Shown: positions 22,820 through 36,140, counted from the first letter of the stretch. The stretch is 64,000 nt of DNA from Mastigamoeba balamuthi (GCA_902651635.1 CACRSC010000011.1:557855-621854); one strand, 5' to 3'. Translations and numbers: made by a program. The notes: generated by a model from the letters alone, not told the origin.

Positions 22820-25800
22820 ATGAAGAGCATGTGGCTCTGCAGCCCCCTCGTCGTTCTCCTCGCACTCCTCGCCCCCCAACTCGCCCGTGGTGCTGCGGCG
22901 GCCTCGAGCTTGCTGCTGGGCAGGGAACGGGCCGCGAGGGACGCCGGCAGCGTCGTGACCCTGGGGTGGACCTACGAGGGAACGGGCACGCTGTGCACCG
23001 ACATTGCAGCCCTCGCCCGCGACTACTGGACCGCCGGGACCCTTCAAGTCGTGCGAGCCACACACCCCCAGCAGCTTTCCCGCCCGTCGCCCGCCCAGCG
23101 TCCGCCGTGGAAAGGCTAAAACGCGACGCGGAATGCGAGTGAACGGAGACTTGAAGGAGTCTCCCTCCGGCGGTGGAGGAAGCCCAAGCCCACGGCTAAA
23201 ATTAGAGCGCAAGAATTGTGAAACACCGGGTTTTTCCTCTGACGCTCAGACCGGCACCTGGCAGACGTGCCGGTCGAGAGCCGATTGGTGGCAGAAGGAC
23301 TTCGTCCAGGGCGCCTCCAACCGCTCGGGCCCCGACGTGCTCGTGTGGGACCAGCAGTGGACTCCCTATGTGGTCAACAACAAACTGACCTCTCAGGTAA
23401 TGGCAGGGCTTCCCTCCTCGCCTTCGCGCAGTCGCACCTGACAGTCATCTCTTGCCGCAGATCACGGTGCCCAGCGACATTATGGCGGCGACGTACTACG
23501 GGATGACGCCGGAGGCTCAGCGCAGGAACCAGCGGAACACGTCGAGCCACAGCTCCAAGCGGCAGTGGTCAGGGAAGAACAGCCAGGTCTACGGGTTTCC
23601 ACTGGTGGGAGACATGCTCGTGCTCGTCTACCGCAAAGACCTCACCGCCAATGCCTCCAAGTACTCTCTGTCTTCGTGGTGCGCCGTCTCCGTCACTGTG
23701 TGACCCTATCGCTGACAAACGAGGGACAGGAGCGGCATTGCGGCAGCGTCGAGAGAGCTGTCCAGGCTCTACGGGATAGGCTTCACTACCTCCTGGTGCA
23801 AGCACGCGGCTTGCTACGACGACCTTGCCGCTGGTTCGTCGTGCAAAACGGCAGTGGCATTGCCTAACAGTCCCATAGTGATCGCGCAGATCGTCAATGG
23901 CGCTGTGGGCAGACCACTGTGGAACAGAACAACATTTCAAGTCAACGGAACTCTTGACAGCAACTGGACCTCTTCCGCACTACAACTCGCTCAAGTCCTC
24001 TATTCCACAACGAGCCATCCAGACGAGACAATGCAGAGTGCCTACAGACGTCTCTGTGATGGCTCTGCCGCCATTGGTGTCACCTGGGCGTCGCTGTGGA
24101 ACAACGACAGCGACACGACTCGGTGCCAGTATATTAGGAAGCTCGGCTTCGCGAGCGTACCTGGGCAGACAGCCAGGACACAGACCTCCATGTTGGCGGG
24201 CTACGGAATCGGTGTGAACACTGCCAGCAAGAACTCGCTGGCCCTGGACTTTGTCAACTGGCTGTCTGGGCAGACGGTTGGCCTGGGGGACTCCCCGCAG
24301 CTGCTTTGGGCACAGAAGGGCGCCTTCTCGCCGAGCAAGACTGCAATGGCCAAGGTTGCCACGCTTTCAGCATCGCGGATGGTGTTCTTCAACAACTTCG
24401 GCAAGGCAAGCGACCTTCTGTGGAGGTGAGTGCAGGTCGGGAGAGCGCGGCCCATGTTCTAACCACCGAAATGATTAGGATCCCGGAGAACGAGCAGCTC
24501 GTTCAAATTCAGATGCCCTTCTTGATTTCAGCCATCCAAGGGACAAGGGACATTCCCTCCGCGCTGCGGGCGGCAGCCATTGCTGCCCAGGAGCTCATAG
24601 AGGATGCGTACCCGTGCGGCCCTCAAGCCACAGGGAACGGCACTGTGTGCGTCCCCAAGAACAGGAGGACGCACTCCTCGTCGGATAGCACGTCTCCCAT
24701 CGCTACCGGACAGAATGGAGGCGCCGGCGTCACTCCGGTTATCGCCGGGGTGGCTGGCGGGTGCGGCGCCATTATGTGCGCCCTCGGCGTCGCGTTCCTC
24801 GCGTGGTACATCCCACACAAGCGCAAGATGCTGCAGCTCCGCGACGACATGGAGTTCGGCCTCAAGGCGTTCTACGTGGACCCCTGCGACATTCAGCTCG
24901 GCCCGCTTCTGGGAAGTGGGGCGTTCGCTGAGGTCTTTTGGTGCGTTCTGTTCTTATTGACCGCGCCGAAACTTAACAGTCCCCTTCTCCTCCCTTCCTC
25001 CAGGGGCAACTGGAGAGGAACAAACGTCGCTGTGAAGAAGGTCCGCAAGAGCAGAATGTCAGACGACCAGATGCTGCAGTTCGAGAAGGAGGTTGACATA
25101 ATGCGCCTACTGAGGCACCCGAACATCGGTGCGCTGCTACTTTAGCTCTGGCTCCCGCTTATGTCCACTCCTATGCAGTTCTGTGGCTTGGGTACGGAAA
25201 GACAGAGGAACACGCCATCATGGTTACCGAGTACATGGCCAACGGTTCTCTAGCGTCTGTACTGGAGAACAAGGCCATGAACCTGCCCCTGGAGATGAAG
25301 ATGAACATCCTACTGGACATAGCCAAGGGAATGAACTTCCTACACACGTTCAAGCCCCCAATTCTGCACCGCGACCTTAAGAGCCACAACGTGTTGCTGG
25401 ACGCAAAGATGAATTGCAAGGTTGGTCATTTTGGAGCCTTGCAGTCACGTTCTGACCAACGAGCAGGTTAGTGACTTTGGACTGACCATTCTGCGCAAGC
25501 CAAATGTGAAGAGCACGACGAGCCAAGGGTCGTCGTCCTCTGAGGAAGGAGCAATCGGGACTCCGTTCTGGACCGCGCCTGAGGTTCTGAATGGCGAGGC
25601 CTTCGAGGCCCCTGCGGATGTATTCTCGTTCGGCATCGTTCTGTGGGAGGTGCTCACCAGGAAGCTGCCATATGAGGACCTCAACCCGCACCACGTCGTC
25701 CTCAAGGTCACCACCGAGGGCATGCGACCCGCTATCCCCGAGGACGCTCCCCAGCCCATCGCCGAGCTTATGAAAAAGTGTTGGGGCCAGGACCCGAGGT

Positions 25801-27931
25801 GCGTCAGCCATAACCTTGCTCATAGCGTCTAATTCGGGTGTCTGTCCCCAGCACGAGGCCGACATTCGGGGATATTCTCGACCTGTGGCCCAGCCTCCTG
25901 GATCTTCTCTCAGACGAGTTCAAGGCACGAGGTCTTTGCGGACAAGACGGAGTCGCTGACATCTCCTGAGCAGAAGGAGGGTTCGTTCTCGCAGGTGGCA
26001 CCTCCGACTGGGAAGGTCACTCTTGTGTTCACCGACATCCAGGGATCCACCTCCTTGTGGGAGTGGAACTCTGACATAATGTGCGATTCGCCTTGTCTGA
26101 ATTGTCCTCTCTGACGGCGACTTGAACAGGAAGGCGAGCCTGGAGCTGCACAATAACGTGATGAGGAAGACGTACATGGACTTCCAGGGCTACGAGGTCA
26201 AGACAGAGGGCGACGCCTTCATGATTGCCTTTGGCGAACCCGCCAACGCTATCAAGTTCTGTGCAGAGGCCCAGACTCGCCTTTTGATGGCGGCGTGGGA
26301 CCCTGTCCTTGTCGAGAACCGTGTCTGCGCAAAGGAATACGATGGTACGAAGTGGACGTTACTGGCGCTTGATAGCTCACACGCATTGCAGATGCAGGGA
26401 GATTGGTTCAGTGCGGTCTGCGTGTTCGCATGGGCGTCCACACTGGGACTCCTAGCTGTGCTATAGACCCCGTCGCATGCAGGATGGACTACCACGGGCC
26501 GGACGCCAACAAGGCTGCCCGTATCTCGTCCGTCGCACTGGGCGGCATGATAACGCTTAGCAACGAGACGTTTCAGGAGTTGTCCGACAACGAGGACCTG
26601 CGCGACTTTGGCGTCTTCTCAGAGATCGGTACGATGACGCTCAAGGGCATCGCGACGCCAGAGACCATCTACCAGTTCGTACCCGAGAAGATCAAGGCCC
26701 GCACATTCCAGGACTCGGGGACAATGTCGGGTACCCCTCACGTGACGAAGCTCGTCGCCCCGGGAGAGCTCGACTTTGCTGTGCGTTCATTTCCCATCAG
26801 CGAATCCGAGCGCCAGGGGCCTCACTGGCACACACAGGGGACGTGCGATCTGACTGCGACGGAGCGCGATAGGGAGAGCGCGATGCCCTCGTGGTTGGTG
26901 CCCTTCTCGGAGATTGAGGTGGACCGGACCAGGAAGATGGGCTTCGGGAACTTTGGGGAGGTGTTCCTCGGGTACGAGCATAAAAGCCACTCGCACGATG
27001 CGATCAGTATCATCGCTAACAGTGCCATCAATCCATTGGAATTGCAGCAAGTGGCGCCACCAGGAGGTCGCCGTGAAGTTCTTCCTGAACCAGAGGATCG
27101 ACCAAAGCAAGGTCGCTGACTTCCGCATGCAGCTCAGGGAAATCGCCGTGCTCGGCAGTCTGCGCCACCCCAACATTCTCCTCTTCGTTCGTTGGCCCCT
27201 TCCATCTTCTGTGCGCTGGTGGCCTCTCACGCTCCAGCTGCTGCAGATGTGTGCGTGCATCGAGCAGCCCAACATGTGCATAGTTACCGAGTGGATGGAG
27301 AAGGGCAGCCTGCAGAAGGTCCTCCACAGCAGCGAGGCCATCCCCGTCGACAGGTCGCTGCACTTCGCCAAGCATATCGCCCAGGGGATGGCCTTCCTCC
27401 ACGCGTCCCTGATCATCCACCGCGACCTCAAGTCGTCCAACGTTCTGGTATGTCCGCTGTCGCGGGTGGCCTCACGCTCATCTATCCCCTCCTGCCTGCA
27501 GATCGGAGGCAACTGGGAGGTGAAGCTCGGAGACTTTGGGCTGAGCAAGATCAAGTCTGCCAACAGCAAGATGACCATGTGCGGCACTGCCGCGTGGAGC
27601 GCTCCAGAGGTGTTCAGCGACTCTGCGTACTCGCTGCAGGCCGACGTGTACAGCTACGCCATCGTCCTGTGGGAGATCCTCTCGAGGAAGCAGCCCTTCT
27701 TCGGGAAGCACGCCCTGCAGCTGCCCCTGCTCGTCATGAAGGGGGAGCGCCCCGAGATGCCGGCGAACCGTGCGTACTCATTCCGTCTTCTGCCTGGAGA
27801 TCTAACAATGGGGCGCAGACGACATGCCAGCACAGTACGTGGAGCTGATGCAGTCGTGCTGGGCGCAGAACCCCGAGGAGCGTCCCACGTTCAACGTCGT
27901 GCTCGCCAAGCTGTCGGAGATGACCATGTAG
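22820..27931 (+). CDS. Receptor-like protein: solute-binding ectodomain, membrane span, kinase, class III nucleotidyl cyclase, second kinase
   Basis: About 15 introns. Signal peptide MKSMWLCSPLVVLLALLAPQ; then a bacterial-type solute-binding domain (family 1 style: VYGFPLVGDMLVLVYRKDL, LDFVNWLSGQTVG); membrane span near 24735-24810 (GVTPVIAGVAGGCGAIMCAL, GVAFLAWYI). Kinase 1 has GSGAFAEVFWGNW, VAVKKV, HRDLKSHN, DFGL and an APE-like APEVL. The cyclase domain has FTDIQGST, VKTEGDAFMIAF and DYHGPDANKAARI, so both metal-binding Asp residues and the Lys typical of adenine specificity are present. Kinase 2 has GFGNFGEVFLG, VAVKFF, HRDLKSSN, DFGL and PEERPTF. The predicted flow is extracellular ligand sensing coupled to a cytoplasmic kinase-cAMP-kinase module. 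Most donors here are GTGCG or GTACG. A one-base frame break sits between kinase 1 and the cyclase near 25930, where the exon joint is unclear. Confidence 0.9.
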
Positions 27932-28088
27932 CGAGGGAGCCCCGCGGAGAACATGTAGAAAGACACACGCACGCCACTGGACCGGCGTCCCCGTGCCCGG
28001 AGCCACTGCTGGCTGATGTAACAACTGCCCGCGGACGCGCAGGAGAAATAAAGAAGGAGGTCCATTGGGCCCTTGAGCCTGCGTATGC

Positions 28089-31000
28089 CTAGTGGCGTTT
28101 TGGCGCCTGTGGGGTGCTGAACTTCTGCGTGACGGCCGAGACCGCGCTCGCGGCGTTCTCGCGCAGGATCGGGGCCACGCGGTTGATCCAGTCGCGCATG
28201 CGCGAGGCCGACGACGACATGCTCGTCTCGACGAACGAGTCCAGCTGGCGTATCGCCTCGGCCTCCTTGCCGACGGACATGAACCGCTTGACGATGAAGT
28301 ACTCGAGGTCCGGTATGCCCCTGTAGTCGCACTGGTAGTCGAACATGACCGACAGGTGGTTGAAGATGTGCAGCGGGAACCTCCGCAGCTGCGCAAACGC
28401 GGCCTTGGCCGACTCGCGGACCTTCTCGGCCTTGATGAACCTGTTTCCGTCGAGCGGTATGCGCGCCAGCGACTCGATGTGCATCGGGTCGGCGCCGAGG
28501 ATGAACTCAAAGTCGATGTTGAACAGCTGGCCGTCGCGCGTGATCATGATGTTGCCGTGGTGGCGGTCGCCGATGCCCAGCACGTAGACGAGCACCGCCC
28601 ACGCCGCAGTGGACCGCGCGGCGATGTTGTCGGTGACGTTGGTCACGTCGACGGGCTGCCCGTCGTCGCGCTTGAGTATGTACTCGGCCCACCAGCCCTC
28701 GCCGTACTCGTGCACGAGGCTCTTGAGCGTCTGGCAGTTGAGCACCAGCTCGCAGAGGCCCTCGGTCTGCGACACGGGTATCACGTCGTACGTGAGTATC
28801 GGCAGCTCGATGGGCTTGCTGCACTCGCGCAGCATGCGGTCCATCAAGCGGATGATCTTGATCGTGATGGCGTCCTTGAGCATCCCCTCGGCCTTGTACA
28901 GCAGCCCCAGCTCGTACACCCCCGGTATCGTCGAGAACGAGTCCGCCAGCGACCTCGGCGTCGTGTACCTCGCCGGCCTCTCGTCCGCGCCGCCCTGCTG
29001 CTGCGGCGGCGGCTGCGGCGACTGCTGGTCGTCGGAGGCCGACTTGGGCGTGCTGGTCCCGCTCGGCGGCGGCGACGCGTCCATCGGGGCGCAGCGGCAC
29101 GAGACGAGGAACGGCGCGGTCTTGCTCTCGGCGCGCTTGATGTCCGTCGCGCCCAGGAGCCTCACGGAGGGGTCCCAGGGCAGGCAGATCCTGCGCTCCG
29201 AGCACAGCTTGTTCAGCTCCGAGAGGCAGGCCTGCGGCTCGCTGTTGCGCCGGAAGACGCTGATGAGGTCCAGGGGCGCCGTCAGCTGCGAGATGCGCTC
29301 GTCCGCGTGCACGCGCCCCAGCTGCGCGGTCAGCGTCAGCTCCAGCGACTGGTACAGCGACCTCGTGTCCCCCGCCAGCTCGCGGCAGAGGTACATCCAC
29401 CAGTACAGCTGCGGCGGGGCGAAGGCTCCGAGGTGAGCCGGGCTGGAGACCGCATGGCAGGGCTGGCTCTGTACCTCCTGGCAGAGCTTGGAGTCGCCGA
29501 TGGCGCGCTTGACGAGCATCTGCATCAGAGGGCCGCTGGCCTGGAGGTTGCGCAGCTGCTGCTCGGGCTCGTACCTCAGGTAGTAGACGAGGTGCGGCAG
29601 GTAGAGCAGCACGACGTCGCCGGGGAGCTGGTCGACAATCTCCACCAGCCGGCGCCGCACGGGGGCCGACACGTTGCACCAGCGCCCGTTGAGCAGGATC
29701 ACCGCGTCCGACGGCCTGAGGCCCCCGGGGACGCAGCCCCTCCTGCACAGCACGTCCGTGCACGGCGCCAGCGCCCTGCGCTGCTCCTCGCCGTAGTCCG
29801 AGAGCAGTATGTCCTCCATGGCGCTGCGCTGCGACGCGTCGTTCCAGTCCGCCGCCAGCGCGAGCTGCAGCATCCACGTCGGGTGCCCGCGGAACAGCTG
29901 AGCGTTGGCGAACAGCCGCCTGCGGGTGTCCGCGTCGCAGGCCTTGGCCGGCAGCCGCGCGAGCTGCTCGCGGAGCTCGAGGAGGTACTTGGTGGCGCCC
30001 GCCTCGGACTCGCGCGTCAGCGCTGCTGCGCGCCTCGCGAGGTCGATGGGCAGCGCAGCAGCCGAGAGCGCGTTGTACCACAGGTCGCTGCTGATGGCGG
30101 CCTCATCCTCGCCGCCGTTGAGGTAGGCGTAGCAGAAGTCGCAGACGGGCTGCTTGGTCGAGAGCATCGACTGCAGGCCCCTGAGCCCGATGCTCAGCCC
30201 CAGCGACCCCATCCAGCCCCCGGCCTTGCGCTGCGGCTGCTTGGGCGGGAACGCCAGCAGAGACCAGCGCTGCAGGTCAGTCCCGCAGAACTCGTGCCCT
30301 GCGGGCGCAAACGCGCTTTGAGAAACGCTGCGGGATGGGAGCAACAAAAAAAGTCCGCGGCGCTCACCGCACGACCGGCACGTGTGCGGCCTCCACGTCA
30401 TCGTGAACGCCTGCCTGCACTTGAAGCAGCAGCCGGGCACGACAGGCTCCTGCGAGCGCAGCTGGATCACCTTCGGCGTCTGCGAGCAGCAAGGGCCGTC
30501 AGCGGGGAGTGCTCTCTGGCGCGTCGTCCGCGGCTCACAGCGTCCCAGAACGCCACCGAGTTGACCATCGAGTCCACGGGGATGTTCAGCAGGTGCTTGG
30601 GCAGCTGCGGCAGCGGGGACTGGCTGCCCGTGCGCCTCTTGAGCGGGAACTCGCGGTCCAGGGCCTCGGTGATGGCCCCGAGGGGCCTGGGCTGCTGGAT
30701 GGCCGCCTCGCTGGGCGGCCCAGCGTCGCCCGGGGGCTCGAAGGCGCTCGAGAAGAACCTCGAGGGGATGTGCAGGGGGTCGCCCTTGACGCACAGCGCC
30801 GAGCGAGCCTCGTCGGCGGTGCGCTCGCTCAGCGCCTGCACGAGCCTGCCGGCGAGCAGGTTCGCCAGTTCGGGAATCTGGGAGATATCGCGGCAGATAT
30901 TAGGCTGTGGGGGCCGCCGAATCGCGCTGCTGGCCCGGGACTGGAATTACTGCTATTCCGGTCTCGCAATCGCTACGCTGATATTTTAGCGGAATCGGGG

Positions 31001-31338
31001 AAGGAGGGCGGGAATATCACCTCGAGGTAGCCGGCGCCCACGAGGACCTCGAGCAGCAGCGACCCCGTGGCCGTCAGCACCCCGCGGTGCGACCTGTCGT
31101 GCAGCCACGTGCGGATCTCCCGCCACGCCGTGTAGCTCAGCCGCGCCGTGTCGAGCGGCTTCTGGTTCCGCAATTGCATCAGCAGCACCCTGCGTGACCC
31201 GCTGAGACACGGCGCGAAACGCGGGGGGGAGGGGGGCGCCGGATACGAGGAGATGCGCGCGTCGCTCTCGCTCAGCCGCTCTTCGTCGACGGTCCCGTCG
31301 GAAAACCGCACGACGAAGCCGCCGCTTCTGTCCGCCAT
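28089..31338 (-). CDS. PI3-kinase-family protein with FYVE-type zinc finger and DEP-like N-terminus
   Basis: ATG at 31338 (MADRSGGFVVRFSDG). The N-terminal 100 residues (LSYTAWREIRTWLHDRSHRG, LLLEVLVGAGYLE) look DEP-like. After introns at about 30878-31020 and 30480-30538 comes a FYVE-like finger: CFKCRQAFTM, CRSCG split by an intron (30299-30367), EFC, and VCDFCYAYL. A helical (PIK accessory) region follows (LALAADWNDASQRSAMEDIL, PGDVVLLYLPHLVYYLRYEP), then a lipid-kinase core with YELGLLYKAEG (P-loop Lys), GIGDRHHGNIM (catalytic loop) and NIDFEFILGADP. In that last block the usual D-F-G is D-F-E. The C-terminus (IFNHLSVMFDY...) is typical of the family. It probably acts on phosphoinositides at endosomes, recruited by the FYVE finger; the class (III-like or divergent) is unresolved. 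It is convergent with the receptor kinase gene, 157 bases away. Confidence 0.85.
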
Positions 31339-31786
31339 TTTTATAAAAATCTACTAAACCCGAGTTGGACACGGCATTTGAATCTTCCCAACCGGGGCAT
31401 CCATCCCGAAATATCGTGCCCCTGATCAGCTCTCGCAGAAATAAAATATTCCGGAGGTGCATTCGCATAACCGGCCAGGCGCGAATCCCTGCACGCACCG
31501 AGCACCGCCGCACCCATGCTGGCCGCACGCGCCCCGGACCACGGCCCCTCGTCGCGGCCTGGCACTCCCCTGCCCCAGCACTTCCTTTTCTATCGGTTCC
31601 TGTGCCCTGCGGGCCACCCCGAGTGAGCGCTGTGCCCCCTGCTCTCTCCTGCTGCCCGCTCCGCCGGTGCTGACCCTCACACGCGCCGCACCTCCGCTTT
31701 TCCCACACCGGAAATGCAGCAGGGAGCTCGGCCTGGGTGCTCCTGCAGCCCCGTCGGCGTTCAGGCCCACACCGCAGGCAGTGGCC
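31339..31786. other. Divergent promoter region
   Basis: About 450 bases between two divergent genes. TTTTTATAAAAATC lies immediately upstream of the minus-strand start at 31338 and could be a core promoter element; nothing else is recognisable. Confidence 0.4.
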
Positions 31787-32439
31787 ATGCTCGCGGGTCG
31801 CTCGGTGCGGTCGCTGTCGGCGAACGTGTACGGGCGGTCGCCCCGCCCTGCGCCAGCACCGTCATCCTCCTCGTGTCCTCCTCAGGAATACTGCCTCCCC
31901 TGCATCTGTGCCCCGCAGTCTTCGTGCGCCCCTGCCCGCGCCTGCGTGCCGGTGGCCTGCGAAGACGACGACGACGACGACTGCAGCCTCGAGGAGATCT
32001 GGCGCGGGCTCGGCCGCAACGAGGACGACGACGACAGCGTGGTGGTCTACGACCTGGGCGACGACGACGACGAGGCTCGCCCGCCACCGTCGCCAGCGCT
32101 GGTGAAGCCCGTGGCCGTCAGGGCCAAGGCGTCGACCGAGGGCGCCTGGCAGCAGCCGTGCGCATGCACCGCCGATCTCGACGCCGCGTACGCAGGGCAC
32201 CTCGATGGCGCGGCGTCTGCGGGCTCGGCCTGCGTGGGCTGTCGTAATACTCCCAGCAATTACGTGCGTCGTGGGCTGTTCCTGGCTTCTTCCTCCCACG
32301 CGTCCCGTTTTCCCAACCGTTTCTGTGCCCCGAACAGGCGCTGGAATGCGGCCACCCGTGCGCGTGCGCCGAGTGCGGCAAGGGGCAGGGCGCGAGCCCC
32401 CGGTTCCAGAGGCACTCTGTCACCCAGCTGCGACATTAG
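31787..32439 (+). CDS. Small acidic, Cys-rich protein with RING-like C-terminus
   Basis: Two exons, 31787-32233 and 32338-32439 (donor GTGGGC, acceptor AACAG, phase 0), give 182 residues. The N-terminus is Ser/Arg/Pro-rich, followed by CLPCICAPQ and two Asp-rich blocks (CEDDDDDDCSLEEIWRGL; NEDDDDSVVVYDLGDDDDE). The end, CACTADLD ... SACALECGHPCACAECG, has the Cys/His spacing of a compact RING or treble-clef finger, with C-x2-C, GH-x-C and C-x2-C. A ubiquitin-ligase role is possible but not shown. It ends 174 bases from the convergent VIT-kinase gene. Confidence 0.55.
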
Positions 32440-32613
32440 CGAAGAAGCGTGTGGGGTGGGAGCGGGAGACCACCCCCTGTGTAACCCGGGCCTCGGGGCA
32501 AGTCGGAACAACGTTGTTGTATTTTTCACACAAACACGCCACACGGTCGGTTGCTAAGTGTTGCTGGGCGCTCCCTCTCTCTAGGTACGGCGCGCTAGTT
32601 GCTACTACCCGCG

Positions 32614-35600
32614 TTACTTTCGCAGGGCCTGCTGGAGCGACGGCAGCACGGGCCTCGTCGGCTCCTCCCAGAAGGTCGGCAGGAGAGCCACGGCCGAGTC
32701 GAGCACCGCTGAGGGCGTGCTGGGCCCCGGGGCCGCCTTGAACTGGTCCCTCAGCCACCCGTGCGCCTTCTCGCTGATCAGGCGCCACTCAGTATGCAGG
32801 GCCGGCAGCCTCTGCGTCAGTACCGCCAGCGCCATGGCCGTCGCCCACATGTTGCCCGCCTTGTCCGCGTCGGGTATCGTGGTCCTGAGGTCCGGGGGCA
32901 GGCAGTCCTTGAGCTTCGACTCCTGCGACCGCAGCGACGAGCAGAAGGGGATCGGCTTCCAGAACCCCTGCGCCTCCTGCGCGATGGCCAGCGCCCGGAG
33001 GAGGTCGTAGCCCTCGAGCTTGTGCGAAAAGGGCGTGGGTTGAGAGAAGCTGCGGCTGTACGGCCGCGGCGTCAGCAGAGAGTTGAACACGGGCAGCGGG
33101 CCCTCGTAGCACACAGACCTCTGCAGCAGTCCCGTCGTCTTGCCAGGGAAGTCGATGTCCTGCAGCTCCTTGATGATCGTGAGGAAGTCGGGGCGCTGTG
33201 CGGGGTCCTTGGCCCAGCACACCTCGACGAGCTCTCTCCACCGAGAGGGAAACTTGGACGAGAGCTTGGGCCGCTCCTCGTGGACGGCCACCTTGAGGAC
33301 GATCTGGTCAGGCATCAGGCTGCCCCATGGCAGCTTCCCGCTCAGCATCTCGAACACGATCATCCCGTAGCTGTACACGTCGGTCTTGGGGGTCACGCTC
33401 TGATTCTTCAGGAGCTCGGGGCTCGTCCACGAGAACGACCCCACGGCCGCCCTCTGCACCTTGGGGCTGTGGACCACGTCCAGTCCCACGTCGCTCACCT
33501 TGCAGTGCTCCCCCTTCGCGTCAAGCTGAGAGCGGTGTGCACTCGTCAGTGAGAGCAGCGTCGCCTTCAGTGGAGAGGGGAGGGGGGGGGTCGCATACGA
33601 GGATGTTGGTGCTTTTGAGGTCGCGGTGTATGATGCTCGGGTTGAAGTTGTGCAGGTACGCGATGGCCCGGGCTATCTGCAGGGCGAACGTGCGCCGCGT
33701 CGTCTCGTTGGGGACGATCTTCTGCACGTGCAGCCTGTCGTACAGCGACCCACCGAACATGAACTCGCTCACGATGCACAGGTGAGGCAGCACGCAGGCC
33801 CCGAGGAACTGCACCAAGTTCGGGTGCTGCAGCGCGTGCAGCTGGTTGACGACGGGGATGAACCTCCTCTCCTCCTCCGCGTCGGCCTTCTTGGGCTTGG
33901 GGGTCGCCCCGGCGTACTTGACGACGACGGGCGTGCCACGCCACTTGGCCATGTGGACCCTCTCCGTCTTGGACTTCTTCTCGAAGACGAGCTCTTCGTA
34001 CTTGATCAGGCAGCTCGGCGTGGCACCGCCGTCCCGCGAGTCGCACCGCGCAGACGACGCACTACTGCGCCTCCTCATGATGAGCTGCTCCACAGAGACC
34101 TGCTTCATCAGAGACACCTGCGAGAGCCTGCTCGACGGCAACGGGTCCGCCTCCGTCTTTGTGGGGTGCTGCTTCACTGCCGGGCTCGCGGGGGCGGCTG
34201 GCATGTCCCATTGACTGGCCTTGGTGAGTACATTGACGTAGTAGCGCCGCCCCCGCGGGTCGTAGGCCTCCACCCACCCCTGCGGCAGCGCGCGAGAAGA
34301 AGAAGACTTGTTGCCCATCGAGGGCGATAGCACGGACGCCGGGCCCTGCTCGGCGATGAAGAACGACGTGTACGGCGATGTGATACCGAGACGGGTGGCA
34401 AGGGCGACTGCTCTCTTCTCCGCCGCCTCCTCGGGCCGCTTCAGCAAGTCGTGCAGATAGCCCCTGGCCTGGAATCAGAGAGGGGTGACAGAGAAGGGAA
34501 CACACGCACTTGATGAGCAGTCTGTGGAGCATGGAGCCATCGACTGTTCGCGACTCGGTCAGTGGGGCGGTGAGGGTGACCTGCTTGTCGTCCATCCCGA
34601 TAGCCTTCAGCGTGACAGACCCCTTGGCCGTCTCCGGTATGCCGTCGATAATGCAGAACACGCGCACGGAGTCCCCTGGTATCACAATCTGCGGCAGCGC
34701 GAGCGGACCGGACAGCCCAACGGGCAGCCCGTTCCACTCGACCGAGATATCCCTCAGGTATCCGTTGATGGCTGCAGCGACCAGCTGCATGATGCAAGGC
34801 TCGACAGCCTCGCCCGCTCGGACGAAGCGCGCGATGCCCCCAGGGACGCTGGCGATGGCCTTGACGACCGACTGGCAGCACTCGTTGCCCAGCCCGACGG
34901 CGAAGACTGTGGTCCTCGCAGGGTCCGCCCGGTTCTTGATGCACTCGGCGATGGAGGGGCTCTCGTCCGTGTCGGCGTCGGTGAGCACGACCAGCGTGCG
35001 AGTGTACCCGTTCTTGACGGGTGTCTTGGTGATCGCCCGCAGCGGACTCAGCAGGCAGGATCCTCCCATGTCCGCCTCGATGCAATCAATGTGGCTGTGG
35101 GCGCTCGAGATCGACTCTGCAGAGTACTCCGTGCTCCACCCGAACAGCGCTGCGTAGTCCGAGCCAAACCCGATGATGTTGAACAGCGAGCCCACCGGAA
35201 GGCTGTGCAGGAAGAAGTAGAGGGCGTCCTTGACCTGCGACATCTTGTCGACCATGCTCTCGCTGCGGTCAACGAGGAACAGGATCTCCTTCTGCTCAGG
35301 CCTGCGCTGGTCGCCCAGCAGCTCGCTGGGCACCGGCACAGTTGCGCAGACGCACGTGGACGACGACGTGCCGCAGTACTCGATGAGTGCCATGGCCTTG
35401 CTGCTCTGCGCCAGCGTCAGAGCGACGGCAAAGTCCACGTCGAGCGACCCCGTGGCGAGCCGCACGTCGACGCAGCAGGGTCCGCAGCGCTCCACGATGA
35501 TGGGGATCCTGATGCTGCCCACGGCCTCGATGCCGCAGAGGAACTCGCAGCGCACGCTGAGCTTGAACTTGAACCCCGCGGGCTGCGAGTCCGTGTAGCA

Positions 35601-36140
35601 CTGCACGGGCAGCGCGGACCGCGGGATCCTGAGCACCGCCCTGCGCCCCAGCACGCACAGCTCCTCCATGTACGTCACCTTGACGAAGGCCTTCTTCCCG
35701 GGCTGCAGGCTGCCCAGGAACGCCTGCACTGGGCAGCTCAGTGGGGAGAGGAGTGCGGGAGGGCGCACAGAGAGCGGCAGCGCACGTTGAAAGAGTTGCA
35801 GAACAGCTGGCTGACGCGGTTGGCGTAGTGCGCGGCGTCGGGGGCCGGCTGCTTCTTCTCGTGGGCCTCGCCGACGACCTTGCAGCCGTCGTCGGTGCGC
35901 GCCTCGAGCGCGACGACCGTGCAGCCCTGGGCCAGCGGCATCGCGAACACCGCGTCGACGGCCTCCTTGGTGTCGTTGACGAACTCGGCCGCGACGACGA
36001 CCTCTGCGCCGAACTCGCGCACAACGGCCTCCACGCTGGCCGACGTCGCCGCGATCGCCGCCCCCGTGCGCCCGCAGACGACCCCGCTGCTGCTCGGGGG
36101 CTTGTGCGCCACCGGTATTGACGCCGACGCCTGTCGCTGG

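Noticed and set aside
28092-30989. A 965-codon plus-strand frame opposite the PI3K-like gene
   Set aside because: Composition is that of an antisense shadow and the PI3K motifs are on the minus strand.
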